A DNA stretch of 57,328 bases, from assembly GCA_026397505.1 (NCBI GenBank), contig JAPLUR010000062.1:1-57328 (forward strand). Reading direction: 5' to 3'. Source of the DNA: Candidatus Zixiibacteriota bacterium (GTDB taxonomy: Bacteria > Zixibacteria > MSB-5A5 > GN15 > PGXB01). The notes below the pieces were generated by a model. That model was not told where the DNA came from. It saw only the letters and a list, made by a program, of their open reading frames with translations, and ran no database searches. Positions 39,746 through 48,870 of this stretch are shown here, piece after piece; position 1 is the first letter of the stretch; each line of letters opens with the position of its first letter. The translations under genes were made by a program, and so were the position numbers.

Positions 39746-42418
39746 ATGGCAATGCCCTCCGGAAGAAGTCGACATGCTCATGGGCGGAAGCGAAATCATT
39801 CCGACTCCCGCCGATCTTTCGCCAAGAAAGAAAAGGGGAAATTGTGCCCCCCGCCTGCGGCGGTACTAATCGAAAAAGCCGAGGAATTATTCGCCCATAA
39901 TCGTTTTGAAGAAGTGGTCGCGGCGCTGGAATCGTTTAAACCGGAACCGGAGATGCCCGGCCAAAAGGAAGAACTTTGCCTTACCAGACTCCTGGCGCTG
40001 GCGCTGTCACATCTTGGACAGCACATGGAAGCTGAAAGATATGCCCGGAGGGGGCTGGAAGTTGCGCCCGATGATGGTGATTTCCATTTTGTTCTTGCTG
40101 TTACGGCCGCAGCCATCAAAGACTATGATCGCTGTATTGAATACGGGCGACGCTGCCTTGAATTGACCCAAAATGTCGATCGGGGCGATCCAATGAGAAA
40201 AGCTTTCAGTGCCGCATATCATCATCTTCTTTATAACCACCTCGGCACCGCCTTTCGCGCCAAAAATGATTTCATAAAAGCTGAGCAGGCCTTTCGCAAG
40301 GCGATTGAAAATGCCCCCCACTATAATCATCCCTATCTGAACCTGGCCAATCTGTATTTACAGCAAAAGGAATATGATAAGGCCTCGGAAATTGTCAAGA
40401 GCGGCCTGAGGAATTGCTCACAGATACAGGAACTTCGGATACTCGAAAAGGTCATAGAAAACAGGGCGACCGTTTCGGCCTGCATGATTGTCAAAGACGA
40501 AGAGGAATTACTAGCGCAATGTCTGGAATCGATACGCAGCTGGGTGGATGAAATCATTGTGGTCGATACCGGTTCGACCGACCGGACAGTAGAAATCGCC
40601 CAATCATACGGAGCCAGAGTATTCTTTCAACCCTGGAAGGGGGATTTTTCCAGGCCCCGCAATCTTTCACATTCGAAAGCGACCGGCGACTGGATATTCA
40701 TCATTGATGCCGATGAGGAATTCGTTCAGGATGATATTTCCCTGATACGACAGGTCATGGCCCAGGATAAATTTCGTCTTATTTCCATCAATGTCTACAA
40801 TACCAAAAAGGAGACAGGGGAATGTACTTCATTCCTGCCGTCATATCGTCTTTATAAACGTGAAGCCGGTTTTTATTATGATGGTATAGTGCACAACCAG
40901 TTGAAATATGACCCGGATGAACCGGCTCTGCGGGTAGGTATCAGGCTCAAGCACTATGGCTACAGTCTTTCGCCGCAAAAAATGAAGAAAAAGATAGCCC
41001 GTTCGCGGGAGTTGTTGGAAAGACAATTGGCCGAACACCCCGATGATGCATATGTCCATTTTAATTATGCCCAACTGCTGCGGGGCACCGAAACCGAATT
41101 GCCTCCGGATATCAGCGACCTGATTATAGAACACGCTCGCCGGGCCATCAAGTTGACCGATCGCGAAGACCGTCGCTACCTTCACGTGCACCTGATGGCG
41201 CATCATCAGTTGATCACGACCTTTCTTCACCTGAAAAAATATGAAGAAGCCGAAAAGTTGTGCCATGAGGCTCTGGACATCAAGCCGGACTATCTGGATC
41301 CGCTTCTTTCTCTGGGGCAGGTGTATGTTCACCTGGGGCGCTGGAAGGAGGCGGAAGAAGCCTTTCAGCGATATCTTGAGGTCCAGCAATCATATGATGA
41401 ATCAAAGGAAACGGCCAACATCATATTGCTCTATGTTCGGGCCAGGCATATTGCCTATTATGGCCTGGGGCTTGTGGCCCATATTAAAGGGGAGACTGGT
41501 AATGCGGAGAACTGGTATCTGAAAGTGCTGGAGGAATTCGGACCTTATTTGGATACCCATTTGCGGTTGGCACGCATCCACCTTGACCGTCTGGAATTGG
41601 ATAAGGGGCGAGAATATCTGGAAAAAGAACTCGCCATGAATCCCGGCTCTGATCTTTGCTGCCTTTATTTGGCAGAGTATCATGCCCGGAGCGGCAATCC
41701 ATTGGAGTCGGAAATATGGCTGAAGAAAGCTCTGGAATTGACTAAAGATAGTCCCGAAGTATATGAGAAGGCCGGCTGTTTTTATGCCAATAGTGGGCAG
41801 TATGACCGGGCCATTCCGTTATTTAGAAAATTGGTAGCCATTAAAGGTCAGTATGCCAACGGCTTCCGGCTATTAGGTAAAGCATTTTATGATAATGGTG
41901 ACAATTCGGAAGCGCTTGAGTCATATCTGAAATTTCTTGGTCTGGATTCATCAAATCCAGAAATTCTCAATGATGCCGCCAACTGCTATTTTCAGATGAA
42001 TGATTTTGCGAATGCTGAAGACCTTTATCAGCGGGCCCTGGATGCAAAAGCAACTCGTTCAGTTACTTATCGCAATCTTGGCCTGACCAAATTTCATCTG
42101 GGCAAGTATGAAGAGGCTCTTACACTGTTTGATAAATATGGTGAAATAGTGCCCGATGATGCCGATCTTACTCTGGCGAAGGGGCTTACGCTGGTTCGAA
42201 TGGACCGTTTTTCGGACGCCATTCCTCATTTCGAGAAGTATCTTGCTACCCACCCGGAAAACGTTGAGGGACTATTCAATATATCGGAATGCTATTTTTG
42301 TCTCGGGTATGTCGATTCCGCCGCAATCGGATATAAGCATGTTCTGCAAATGAATCCTGGACATCAACTATCCCATGAGCGGCTGGCACAAATAAGAGCC
42401 GAAGGGGTCACAGTATAG
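39746..42418 (+). CDS. TPR protein with internal GT2 glycosyltransferase, probably for flagellin
   Basis: A protein of about 890 residues in three parts. The N-terminal TPR region is about 40-245. A family-2 glycosyltransferase follows (about 248-480), with ACMIVKDEEELLAQCLESI, VDTGSTDRTVEIAQSYGA, WKGDFSRPRN and WIFIIDADEEF; the D-A-D is the metal-binding motif. A long C-terminal TPR array (about 490-890) ends the protein. No membrane segment, so it acts in the cytosol. Its position between fliW and the flagellin gene, and the serine/threonine-rich flagellin, point to O-glycosylation of FliC before export. The start (TTG 39740, ATG 39746 or ATG 39752) is unsettled. Confidence 0.85.
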   Translation: MAMPSGRSRHAHGRKRNHSDSRRSFAKKEKGKLCPPPAAVLIEKAEELFAHNRFEEVVAALESFKPEPEMPGQKEELCLTRLLALALSHLGQHMEAERYARRGLEVAPDDGDFHFVLAVTAAAIKDYDRCIEYGRRCLELTQNVDRGDPMRKAFSAAYHHLLYNHLGTAFRAKNDFIKAEQAFRKAIENAPHYNHPYLNLANLYLQQKEYDKASEIVKSGLRNCSQIQELRILEKVIENRATVSACMIVKDEEELLAQCLESIRSWVDEIIVVDTGSTDRTVEIAQSYGARVFFQPWKGDFSRPRNLSHSKATGDWIFIIDADEEFVQDDISLIRQVMAQDKFRLISINVYNTKKETGECTSFLPSYRLYKREAGFYYDGIVHNQLKYDPDEPALRVGIRLKHYGYSLSPQKMKKKIARSRELLERQLAEHPDDAYVHFNYAQLLRGTETELPPDISDLIIEHARRAIKLTDREDRRYLHVHLMAHHQLITTFLHLKKYEEAEKLCHEALDIKPDYLDPLLSLGQVYVHLGRWKEAEEAFQRYLEVQQSYDESKETANIILLYVRARHIAYYGLGLVAHIKGETGNAENWYLKVLEEFGPYLDTHLRLARIHLDRLELDKGREYLEKELAMNPGSDLCCLYLAEYHARSGNPLESEIWLKKALELTKDSPEVYEKAGCFYANSGQYDRAIPLFRKLVAIKGQYANGFRLLGKAFYDNGDNSEALESYLKFLGLDSSNPEILNDAANCYFQMNDFANAEDLYQRALDAKATRSVTYRNLGLTKFHLGKYEEALTLFDKYGEIVPDDADLTLAKGLTLVRMDRFSDAIPHFEKYLATHPENVEGLFNISECYFCLGYVDSAAIGYKHVLQMNPGHQLSHERLAQIRAEGVTV

Positions 42419-42463
42419 ATTGCCGCAAACCAAAGGGGGATTTCTTTTTTGTGATGAGGGGCA

Positions 42464-42490
42464 TCAAGTTTCGACGGATTTTGCCGATTT
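42464..42490 (+). promoter_or_regulatory. Sigma-28 (FliA) promoter of fliC
   Basis: TCAAGTTT (42464-42471), exactly 11 nt, then GCCGATTT (42483-42490). The consensus is TAAAGTTT, 11 nt, GCCGATAA. Seven of 8 positions match in the -35 and six of 8 in the -10. The message would start at about 42497, leaving a leader of about 180 nt. Confidence 0.78.
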
Positions 42491-42553
42491 TAGAATCATG
42501 AATAAAGATGCCTGAATTGGGCCAAACTTTAAACCTGACTGGGGGAGGTGTAA

Positions 42554-42667
42554 AAGGATAAAGTAATTTCCTAAAAAATTAATAGGATTGGTGACATCGG
42601 AAGCAGCTCAAAACATGGGCTCAATGTCTTATCAGGGGTAAGGATACCTCGAAATATTCAAGGAGGA
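42554..42667 (+). promoter_or_regulatory. Probable CsrA-binding leader of fliC
   Basis: The leader carries GGA motifs in the A-N-GGA context at 42554-42558 (AAGGA), 42583-42587 (TAGGA), 42640-42644 (AAGGA) and 42660-42667 (AAGGAGGA). The last one is the Shine-Dalgarno itself. This is the pattern of CsrA-repressed flagellin messages. Confidence 0.55.
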
Positions 42668-42675
42668 AATGACAG

Positions 42676-44850
42676 ATGTCACTTCGAATTAACAACAATA
42701 TTGCCGCCATCAACGCGCATCGCAACCTGGTGCTGACCGAAATGAACCTTTCCAAGTCGATGGAAAAGTTGTCATCCGGTTACCGGATTAACCGCGCCGC
42801 CGATAACCCGGCTGGTTTAGTTATATCCGAGCAGTTCCGGGCGCAGATTGCCGGTTTGAATCGTGCTATTGAAAACTCCGAAGGTTCAATAAATATGATT
42901 CAGACGGCGGAAGGGGCTCTCACCGAATTGAACAATCTTTTGATTTCGATGAGAGAACTGGCCATTCATGCCGCCAACGAAGGTTTCAATGATGCCAATC
43001 AGCTGGCCGCCGATCAGGCGGAAATAGACAATGCTATCAAGACGATTGATAGAATTGCCGCCAACACCCAGTTTGGTACGAAGAAGCTTCTCGACGGCAC
43101 CAAGGCCAATATCGCCACCATTACGAGTTCCAACTCTTCACTGCTGGCCATTAAGGAAAGCAACCTGGCCACCGGCACGCACTCGGTGACCTCGACCAAG
43201 ACGGCCGATTCGAGCGCCACTCTGAATACCACCTCGCTTGGTCTTTCCGTCAATTCGACGGTGGTGCCCTACAATCTATCCGAAGGAATCCATAATATTG
43301 GCGTTCTTCAGGCTTCAGCCGGCGCCACCAAGACTTCCGGTGCGATCGACCTGGTCGATGCTTTTGGTAATGGTGTTACCTTTGCGGCCGCCGCGACATC
43401 GGCCCAGATTACCTCGGGCGCTCCCCTCGGCGCCGCCGCTACGGCATCCAATGCCGGCACTTATACGGTCGTCCTGAACTATCAGGAAAATGGTGAGGCA
43501 GTCTCGGGTGCTCAGACTCTTTCCGTCACCGTTGCTGACACCGAAACCGACGCCAACGTTGTGGCCGCCTGGAATACGGCTATTGCCAACAACGCCGCTC
43601 TTACGGGTAAGGTCACAGCCGAATTGACCGCCGGGAACAATATTGTTTTCAAGTCGGTCAACAACGGCGCCCAGTATTCTCTGGCTCTGACTGATTCGAC
43701 CACGACGGCCGTCACCGCCTATTTTGACTTTGCCGCGGCCGATTCACGCGGTGCCTCGATGAACACGATGGCTTTCACCGTGAAGGATGCCAAGAATCCG
43801 ACCGGTCACAGCGCTACCATAGCCATCGCCGCCGCCGAGTACAGCTCGATGACGACGCTCATCAATGAGATCAACACTCAGCTGGGCGCCACCCTCGAAC
43901 TGGGTACCGCCGCCACCGGCGTGAATAACATTACGGCGTATCTGAGCGGTACCAACCAGATCAGATTCACGACGGCTGATGAAGGCAGCGACTATAGCGT
44001 TCAGGTAAACAGTACCGGAACGGGCACTGGCGAAGCCTGGAACATTCTCCAGTTGACGCCCGATTCGATTGCTAACACCGGTACCGACGCTCTGGTGAGT
44101 TTTGACAATTACACTACTGCTATTACTTCGGTCAACTATGCTTCCACCAGAAACGTCACTATCGCCAACAAGGCCGACGGCGCTACCGGCCGCGGGACGT
44201 TTGGTTTCACCGTCGCCACCGCCGCCAATGGTGTCAATGTCGGCAACCTGTTGCTTGATGTTTCCGCGGCCCGGTTCGACGTCCGTCTGGACGGCGGCCC
44301 CGCCACGGCTTTAACGGCCGGCGAAAACACAGTCGTTTTCAACGCCGATCGCAGCCAGTCTGTTAAATTCAATCTTGGCCTCACCTCCAATGGCGGGACC
44401 GAGACTATCAACAATACCGACCAGTCGCTGGTCTTCCAGATTGGCGCCAATGTCGGGCAGACGGCTAAGATCGGTTTGCCGAATATGGCTGCTTCCTCAC
44501 TGGGACGCGGCTGGTCCGGTAACATGTTCACTTCGCTGGCTCAGATCAACGTGACCACAGTGCAGGGTGCTCAGGATGCGCAGTCGCTCATCGACGCTGC
44601 CATCGACGAGGTTTCCACGACCAGAGGAACTCTGGGTAGTTTCACCAAGAATACTCTGGAATCGAACCTTCGTAACCTTCGCATCGCGTCTCAGAACCTG
44701 GCCTCTTCGGAGTCCAATATTCGCGATACCGACATGGCGAAAGAAATGTCGGAATTCGTGAAGAATCAGATTCTGCTGCAGGCCGGCACTTCGATGCTGG
44801 CTCAGGCCAATCAGATTCCAAAGGTCATCCTGTCCCTGTTTGGTGGTTAA
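42676..44850 (+). CDS. fliC: Flagellin FliC
   Basis: A protein of 724 residues, large for a flagellin. The conserved D0/D1 ends are intact: SLRINNNIAAINAHRNLVLTE and KLSSGYRINRAADNPAGL at the N-terminus; LRIASQNLASSESNIRDTDM and LLQAGTSMLAQANQIPKVIL at the C-terminus. Between about 180 and 610 lies a variable domain very rich in Ala, Thr, Ser, Asn and Gly, likely surface-exposed and a target for glycosylation. It has its own sigma-28 promoter and a terminator, so it is monocistronic. AGGAGG sits 9 nt before the ATG. Confidence 0.97.
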   Translation: MSLRINNNIAAINAHRNLVLTEMNLSKSMEKLSSGYRINRAADNPAGLVISEQFRAQIAGLNRAIENSEGSINMIQTAEGALTELNNLLISMRELAIHAANEGFNDANQLAADQAEIDNAIKTIDRIAANTQFGTKKLLDGTKANIATITSSNSSLLAIKESNLATGTHSVTSTKTADSSATLNTTSLGLSVNSTVVPYNLSEGIHNIGVLQASAGATKTSGAIDLVDAFGNGVTFAAAATSAQITSGAPLGAAATASNAGTYTVVLNYQENGEAVSGAQTLSVTVADTETDANVVAAWNTAIANNAALTGKVTAELTAGNNIVFKSVNNGAQYSLALTDSTTTAVTAYFDFAAADSRGASMNTMAFTVKDAKNPTGHSATIAIAAAEYSSMTTLINEINTQLGATLELGTAATGVNNITAYLSGTNQIRFTTADEGSDYSVQVNSTGTGTGEAWNILQLTPDSIANTGTDALVSFDNYTTAITSVNYASTRNVTIANKADGATGRGTFGFTVATAANGVNVGNLLLDVSAARFDVRLDGGPATALTAGENTVVFNADRSQSVKFNLGLTSNGGTETINNTDQSLVFQIGANVGQTAKIGLPNMAASSLGRGWSGNMFTSLAQINVTTVQGAQDAQSLIDAAIDEVSTTRGTLGSFTKNTLESNLRNLRIASQNLASSESNIRDTDMAKEMSEFVKNQILLQAGTSMLAQANQIPKVILSLFGG

Positions 44851-44858
44851 TTCCTTTA

Positions 44859-44896
44859 AACTGGTGGGGGGAAATTTTCCTCCCACCAGTTCTTTT
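44859..44896 (+). terminator. Intrinsic terminator of fliC
   Basis: Perfect 10-bp arms AACTGGTGGG (44859-44868) and CCCACCAGTT (44882-44891), with further pairing inside, then TCTTTT. It lies 8 nt past the fliC stop. Confidence 0.88.
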
Positions 44897-44954
44897 ATCA
44901 GATTTCCAGGCTCTCTACAGCGTTTAATTCCTTCATGATTATGGCCTTGCGGGC

Positions 44955-44981
44955 TGAATTTATCCGAAATTATTCCGATAA
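44955..44981 (+). promoter_or_regulatory. Sigma-28-like promoter of the fliD operon
   Basis: TGAATTTA (44955-44962), exactly 11 nt, then TCCGATAA (44974-44981). The -10 matches 7 of 8 and the -35 matches 5 of 8 of the FliA consensus. The expected leader is about 120 nt. It stands directly after the fliC terminator. Confidence 0.6.
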
Positions 44982-45106
44982 GATTATTAGTAAATAATAA
45001 CCTGTGCAAAAGTGGTACTCGGCCGAGGTTGCCTGTTTCGGCGGGCCGCAAAAGCCGGGAATGTGTAATTGAAAACAGGACATGACGCTAAACCATAGGA
45101 GGCCAA

Positions 45107-47446
45107 ATGCCCGGTTCCCAGTCAATACAGGGACTTGCGTCTAATCTCGACATAAATTCCATCGTCGATGCCATAATCAAGTCCGAAAGGACGCCGGTCG
45201 TTTATCTTGAGAATGACAAGACTTTGAAAACGCAGCAGGTGGCTGCCTATCAAGCGGTCCTGGCAAAATTCCTGGCGCTGAAAAGCAGTTCTGTGCTTCT
45301 GATGAAAGAGGCCTCTTTCGATAAATCGACCGTCGAGGTCTCCGATGATACCGTTCTATCGGCGGTGGCGGAGGGGCAGATCGGCTCGGGAGCATACAGC
45401 CTGAGGGTGCTGTCTCTGGCCGGCAATCATCAGGTGGCCAGCCAGGGTTTCGATAGTGCCTCGGCCACGGATATGGGAACCGGTACCATTCGCATTTCCG
45501 TGGGCAACGCCGGTTTGACGACATTGAATATTGATGCCGGGAAAAATAGTCTTCTGGGAATTAAGGGAGCCATAAACAACGCTCATATCGGTGTCACGGC
45601 TTCGATTATTAATGACGGTTCATCCTCTAAACCCTATCGTCTGCTATTAACCGCCGACGCAACGGGTGCGGCCCAAAAGATAAATTTCGAATCCTCTCTT
45701 ACGGGCGGCGAAACAATCGATCTGGTCGGCCGCTCTTTCGATAATCCGGAGGAGCTATCGTTCTCCGCCGGTTCCACTTCAAATGTTTCACTGGGAGCCA
45801 CTGCTCTTTACAACGGGACGAAGAATAAGAATTATACTTTCACGGTTGCCGGAACCGGAATCCAGACGATCGGGTCGAATAATGTGACAATAAATTGGAC
45901 TGACGGCACCAATTCCGGCTCCATTCTGGTGACGCAATCCGATACCGAGTACGAATTGAATGGCCCTGGGGCCGACGGTTTAAAACTCACCTTTTCGGCC
46001 GGCACTCTGACCGCGGGCGATACCTTTCAAGTGGGCACTTTTGCTCCTCTTCTGCAAGCGGCCAGTGACGCGCGGGTGGCGATTGGGGCGGATGGTACCG
46101 GTGAAGGTTCCGCTATCACCATTAATTCCGCCACCAACCGCTTCGATGATTTGATCCCCGGTTTGCAGTTGACCGTCAAAAAAGTCAGCGATCCGGGCAC
46201 ATTGGTGACGATCAAGACAGATATCGATGTGCCGGCAATAAAACAGATGCTGACCGATTTTATCGACAGATATAACGATGCGATGAAATTTATCGACGAT
46301 CAGTTTACTTATAACAAAGACACCAAGGAATCGGGCGTTCTTTTCTCGGATTTCTCTTTGCAGGTGATGCAATCGACACTCCGTTCCGCGACAACATCGC
46401 CGATAAGCGATATTCAGGATCAGATAAAAATGCTGGCTGCATTGGGCATCCGTTCCAATGCCAGCGGCCGGTTATCGCTGAGCAACTCGGCCAAACTGAC
46501 CGATGCCATAAAGAATGATTTCACCGCTTTCAAGAATCTCTTTATCGATTCCGGATCGTCTTCGTCGCCCTACATTGAGTTTCTTTCGGCGGGCGCGAAG
46601 ACTGCAGCCGGGAAAGACTATGATGTGAATATCACTCAGGCCGCCACCAAAGCATACTACCAGGGAGCGGTCATTGCGGATCCGGCGGTGACACCAATTA
46701 CTTTTAATGCCGGCAACAATATCATCAAATTAAAAATCGACGGAGTCGTTTCCAACGATATTGCTCTTTCCGCCCGCGTCTATCAGTCGGGGGCGGATCT
46801 GGCCGGGGAGATTCAGTCCAAGATCTCTGCCGATTCCAAGATCGGTACCCGGGGAGTGAGCGTGGAGTGGGTCGATTTAGGCAGCACCGGATATCTTAAG
46901 TTCACGGGCGGCAGTTATGGCTCGAGTTCCCGAGTAGAAATGGTGACCTCAATCACCAATGGCGCCTATGGAATTCTGGGCCTTCTGGCCGGAACCGGAC
47001 AAACCGGGGTGGATGTGGCAGGGACGATTAATGGGGAGGCGGCCACAGGTGCGGGGCAAATATTGAGCGGCAAAGAGGGTAATCGGACGACCGAGGGTTT
47101 GAAGCTGAAAGTCACCCTTTCCGGCCGTGAACTGATAAATGGAGCGGAGGGGACGATTTCGATTATCAGAGGGCTGGGGTCGAGAATCGATAAGAATCTT
47201 GACAATATCACCAAGAGCATTGATGGGTCGGTGGCGCGCCGAACCACGGCTCTGAACAATCAGATTGAAAATCTAACCAAACAGATATCCGATTATGATA
47301 AGCGCCTGGAGGCGAGGCGGGAGGATCTTCTTCAGCAATTTAACGCGATGGAAGAGGCTCTTTCGCGCTATCAGTCGGAGGGTAGTTTCCTTACAACACA
47401 GCTGGCGAGTCTGAGCAGCAACCTTCAACAATCAACATCAGGGTAG
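45107..47446 (+). CDS. fliD: Flagellar filament cap protein FliD
   Basis: A protein of 779 residues, longer than the usual 450-680. The N-terminus has QGLASNLDINSIVDAIIKSE, the FliD start motif, and TLKTQQVAAYQAVLAKFLAL. A central region with flagellin-IN-like repeats follows. FliD_C (about 380-780) contains MLTDFIDRYNDAMKFIDDQF. The C-terminal coiled coil has ALNNQIENLTKQISDYDKRL and LLQQFNAMEEALSRYQSEGS. It caps the filament and folds incoming flagellin. AGGAGG lies 6 nt before the ATG. Confidence 0.95.
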   Translation: MPGSQSIQGLASNLDINSIVDAIIKSERTPVVYLENDKTLKTQQVAAYQAVLAKFLALKSSSVLLMKEASFDKSTVEVSDDTVLSAVAEGQIGSGAYSLRVLSLAGNHQVASQGFDSASATDMGTGTIRISVGNAGLTTLNIDAGKNSLLGIKGAINNAHIGVTASIINDGSSSKPYRLLLTADATGAAQKINFESSLTGGETIDLVGRSFDNPEELSFSAGSTSNVSLGATALYNGTKNKNYTFTVAGTGIQTIGSNNVTINWTDGTNSGSILVTQSDTEYELNGPGADGLKLTFSAGTLTAGDTFQVGTFAPLLQAASDARVAIGADGTGEGSAITINSATNRFDDLIPGLQLTVKKVSDPGTLVTIKTDIDVPAIKQMLTDFIDRYNDAMKFIDDQFTYNKDTKESGVLFSDFSLQVMQSTLRSATTSPISDIQDQIKMLAALGIRSNASGRLSLSNSAKLTDAIKNDFTAFKNLFIDSGSSSSPYIEFLSAGAKTAAGKDYDVNITQAATKAYYQGAVIADPAVTPITFNAGNNIIKLKIDGVVSNDIALSARVYQSGADLAGEIQSKISADSKIGTRGVSVEWVDLGSTGYLKFTGGSYGSSSRVEMVTSITNGAYGILGLLAGTGQTGVDVAGTINGEAATGAGQILSGKEGNRTTEGLKLKVTLSGRELINGAEGTISIIRGLGSRIDKNLDNITKSIDGSVARRTTALNNQIENLTKQISDYDKRLEARREDLLQQFNAMEEALSRYQSEGSFLTTQLASLSSNLQQSTSG

Positions 47447-47448
47447 TC

Positions 47449-47889
47449 ATGAACGAAAAACTACAAAATTATCAGGCGGCCGATATTCTCGGGAAATCGG
47501 GCCCTGAACTGGTCGTCAAAGTCTATGACGGTGCCATCGGCAGCATGAACAACGCTGTCGAAAATTACAAGGCGCAGGATTATGAATCCGGATATGAGGC
47601 GATGGAAAAGGCAAAGAAATTTATTGTCCACCTTTATACTACTCTTGATAAGGATCGGGGCGGTGATATTGCCGAAAATCTGGCCAAGCTTTATGCCTTC
47701 ATCGTGGAACAGATAAATTTCGTTCAGGCGACCAAAGACCTGACGAAAATAACCGATTCGGTCCAGATCCTGCAGAACATTCGGGAGGGGTGGGTGCAAC
47801 TGGCCCAGGATGTAAAAGGCAAGAACGATCCGGTGGGGGAATCGGGCAGGGAGGCGGCAAATGTGAAGAATATATCAATGTCAATATAA
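47449..47889 (+). CDS. fliS: Flagellin export chaperone FliS
   Basis: A protein of 146 residues, all helical. FliS features are an N-terminal NYQAADILGKSGPELVVKVY region, YDGAIGSMNNAVENYKAQDY (family pattern L-Y-D-x-A-I-x-x-L) and LDKDRGGDIAENLAKLYAFI (pattern L-x-x-x-x-G-G-x-I-A-x-N-L-x-x-L-Y). It binds the flagellin C-terminus in the cytosol. It begins 2 nt after fliD. Confidence 0.95.
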   Translation: MNEKLQNYQAADILGKSGPELVVKVYDGAIGSMNNAVENYKAQDYESGYEAMEKAKKFIVHLYTTLDKDRGGDIAENLAKLYAFIVEQINFVQATKDLTKITDSVQILQNIREGWVQLAQDVKGKNDPVGESGREAANVKNISMSI

Positions 47890-47901
47890 GAGGCGTCTGA
47901 T

Positions 47902-48354
47902 ATGGAATTTAATCAGATCACACAGTTGGAACGGGAACTCATCTTTGTTCTCAAGGAAGAGTATTCCTTTTATCAATCGCTCTATATCCTCATTGACAAA
48001 CAGAAGGATATGGTCAAATTTGAGCGGGATGACAAGCTTCTGGAACTATTCACCGAGATGGAACGATGCCATCAGCGGATTCAGCAGTCCGAGACTAAAA
48101 TCGCCGAATTGAAAGATAAGAATCCCAAGTTATTTCAGATTGCGGCATCTTCACCGGAAGTCAAGAAGCTAATCAACAGCATCATGACTCTGGTCAAAAA
48201 GAATATCAGTCTGGTGAAGGAGAATGAAGAGTACCTTAAGACTCGGCACGATCGCATTAAGAACGAGCTGAAAGAGCTGCAAAACAGCCATAAGATTCTG
48301 CGTTATATGCGCGAGACGGAAACAGCGCCGCTGTTTGTCGACGGCAAGAACTAA
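47902..48354 (+). CDS. Coiled-coil export chaperone, FlgN/FliT-like
   Basis: A protein of 150 residues, entirely helical and highly charged (LERELIFVLKEEYSFYQSLY; DKQKDMVKFERDDKLLELFT). Its organisation parallels the FlgN protein at 34822, and its place after fliD and fliS is that of FliT in other bacteria. A chaperone for FliD or another late substrate is therefore likely. The sequence is too degenerate to choose between FliT and a second FlgN. It starts 12 nt after fliS. Confidence 0.75.
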   Translation: MEFNQITQLERELIFVLKEEYSFYQSLYILIDKQKDMVKFERDDKLLELFTEMERCHQRIQQSETKIAELKDKNPKLFQIAASSPEVKKLINSIMTLVKKNISLVKENEEYLKTRHDRIKNELKELQNSHKILRYMRETETAPLFVDGKN

Positions 48355-48411
48355 TCAGTTAATTGCAGGACTGATTTATTTCGCCATGAATAGGATGCAA
48401 AGAGGTGCATT

Positions 48412-48837
48412 GTGGAAATAGGACCCCTGAATAAAGATAGTTCTCTGCCCGGGAAAAAACCGGAATCTCATGAAACCGCGCCCGGACAAGTAACGGACAA
48501 CAGCGAAGAGCGGGACAAACTTGCCATTTCGGAGGAGGCTCGGAGGCTGGGAGGCGGTAAGGTTGAAGACAAAGGAATCTCTGAAGCCGAGAGCGCGCGT
48601 CTGGAGAAGCTCAGGGCAGTCAGAAGAAGAGTCGAGAACGGCTTTTACAATCGACCGGATATTATAGAGAAAATGGCGGAGATGATGTCGGAAAGGGAAG
48701 AGTTCACGGAAACCATACCTGAGGCAAATATGGAACCAAATCCGGATGACACGGGAAATATCGAAAAGGATGGTCTCTCGGGTGATGAAAAGACAGGTGA
48801 CCATGACCGGCCCGCGCAAGATAGGGCAACTCAATAG
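48412..48837 (+). CDS. flgM: Anti-sigma-28 factor FlgM with acidic tail
   Basis: A protein of 141 residues. A disordered polar N-terminus leads to the FlgM core: DKLAISEEARRLGGG (pattern D-x-V/L-x-I-S-x-x-A-x-x-L), then RLEKLRAVRRRVENGFYNRP and IIEKMAEMM (pattern I-x-x-G-x-Y-x-V/R-x-x-x-I-A-x-x-M). The last ~45 residues are an unusual acidic, proline-containing extension. FlgM holds sigma-28 inactive until it is exported through the finished hook. The start is GTG 48412 with GAGGT upstream. Several sigma-28-type promoters in the window support this role. Confidence 0.82.
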   Translation: MEIGPLNKDSSLPGKKPESHETAPGQVTDNSEERDKLAISEEARRLGGGKVEDKGISEAESARLEKLRAVRRRVENGFYNRPDIIEKMAEMMSEREEFTETIPEANMEPNPDDTGNIEKDGLSGDEKTGDHDRPAQDRATQ

Positions 48838-48870
48838 TAAAGAACAGGATTCGCTTGATAAGGTTGAGAT

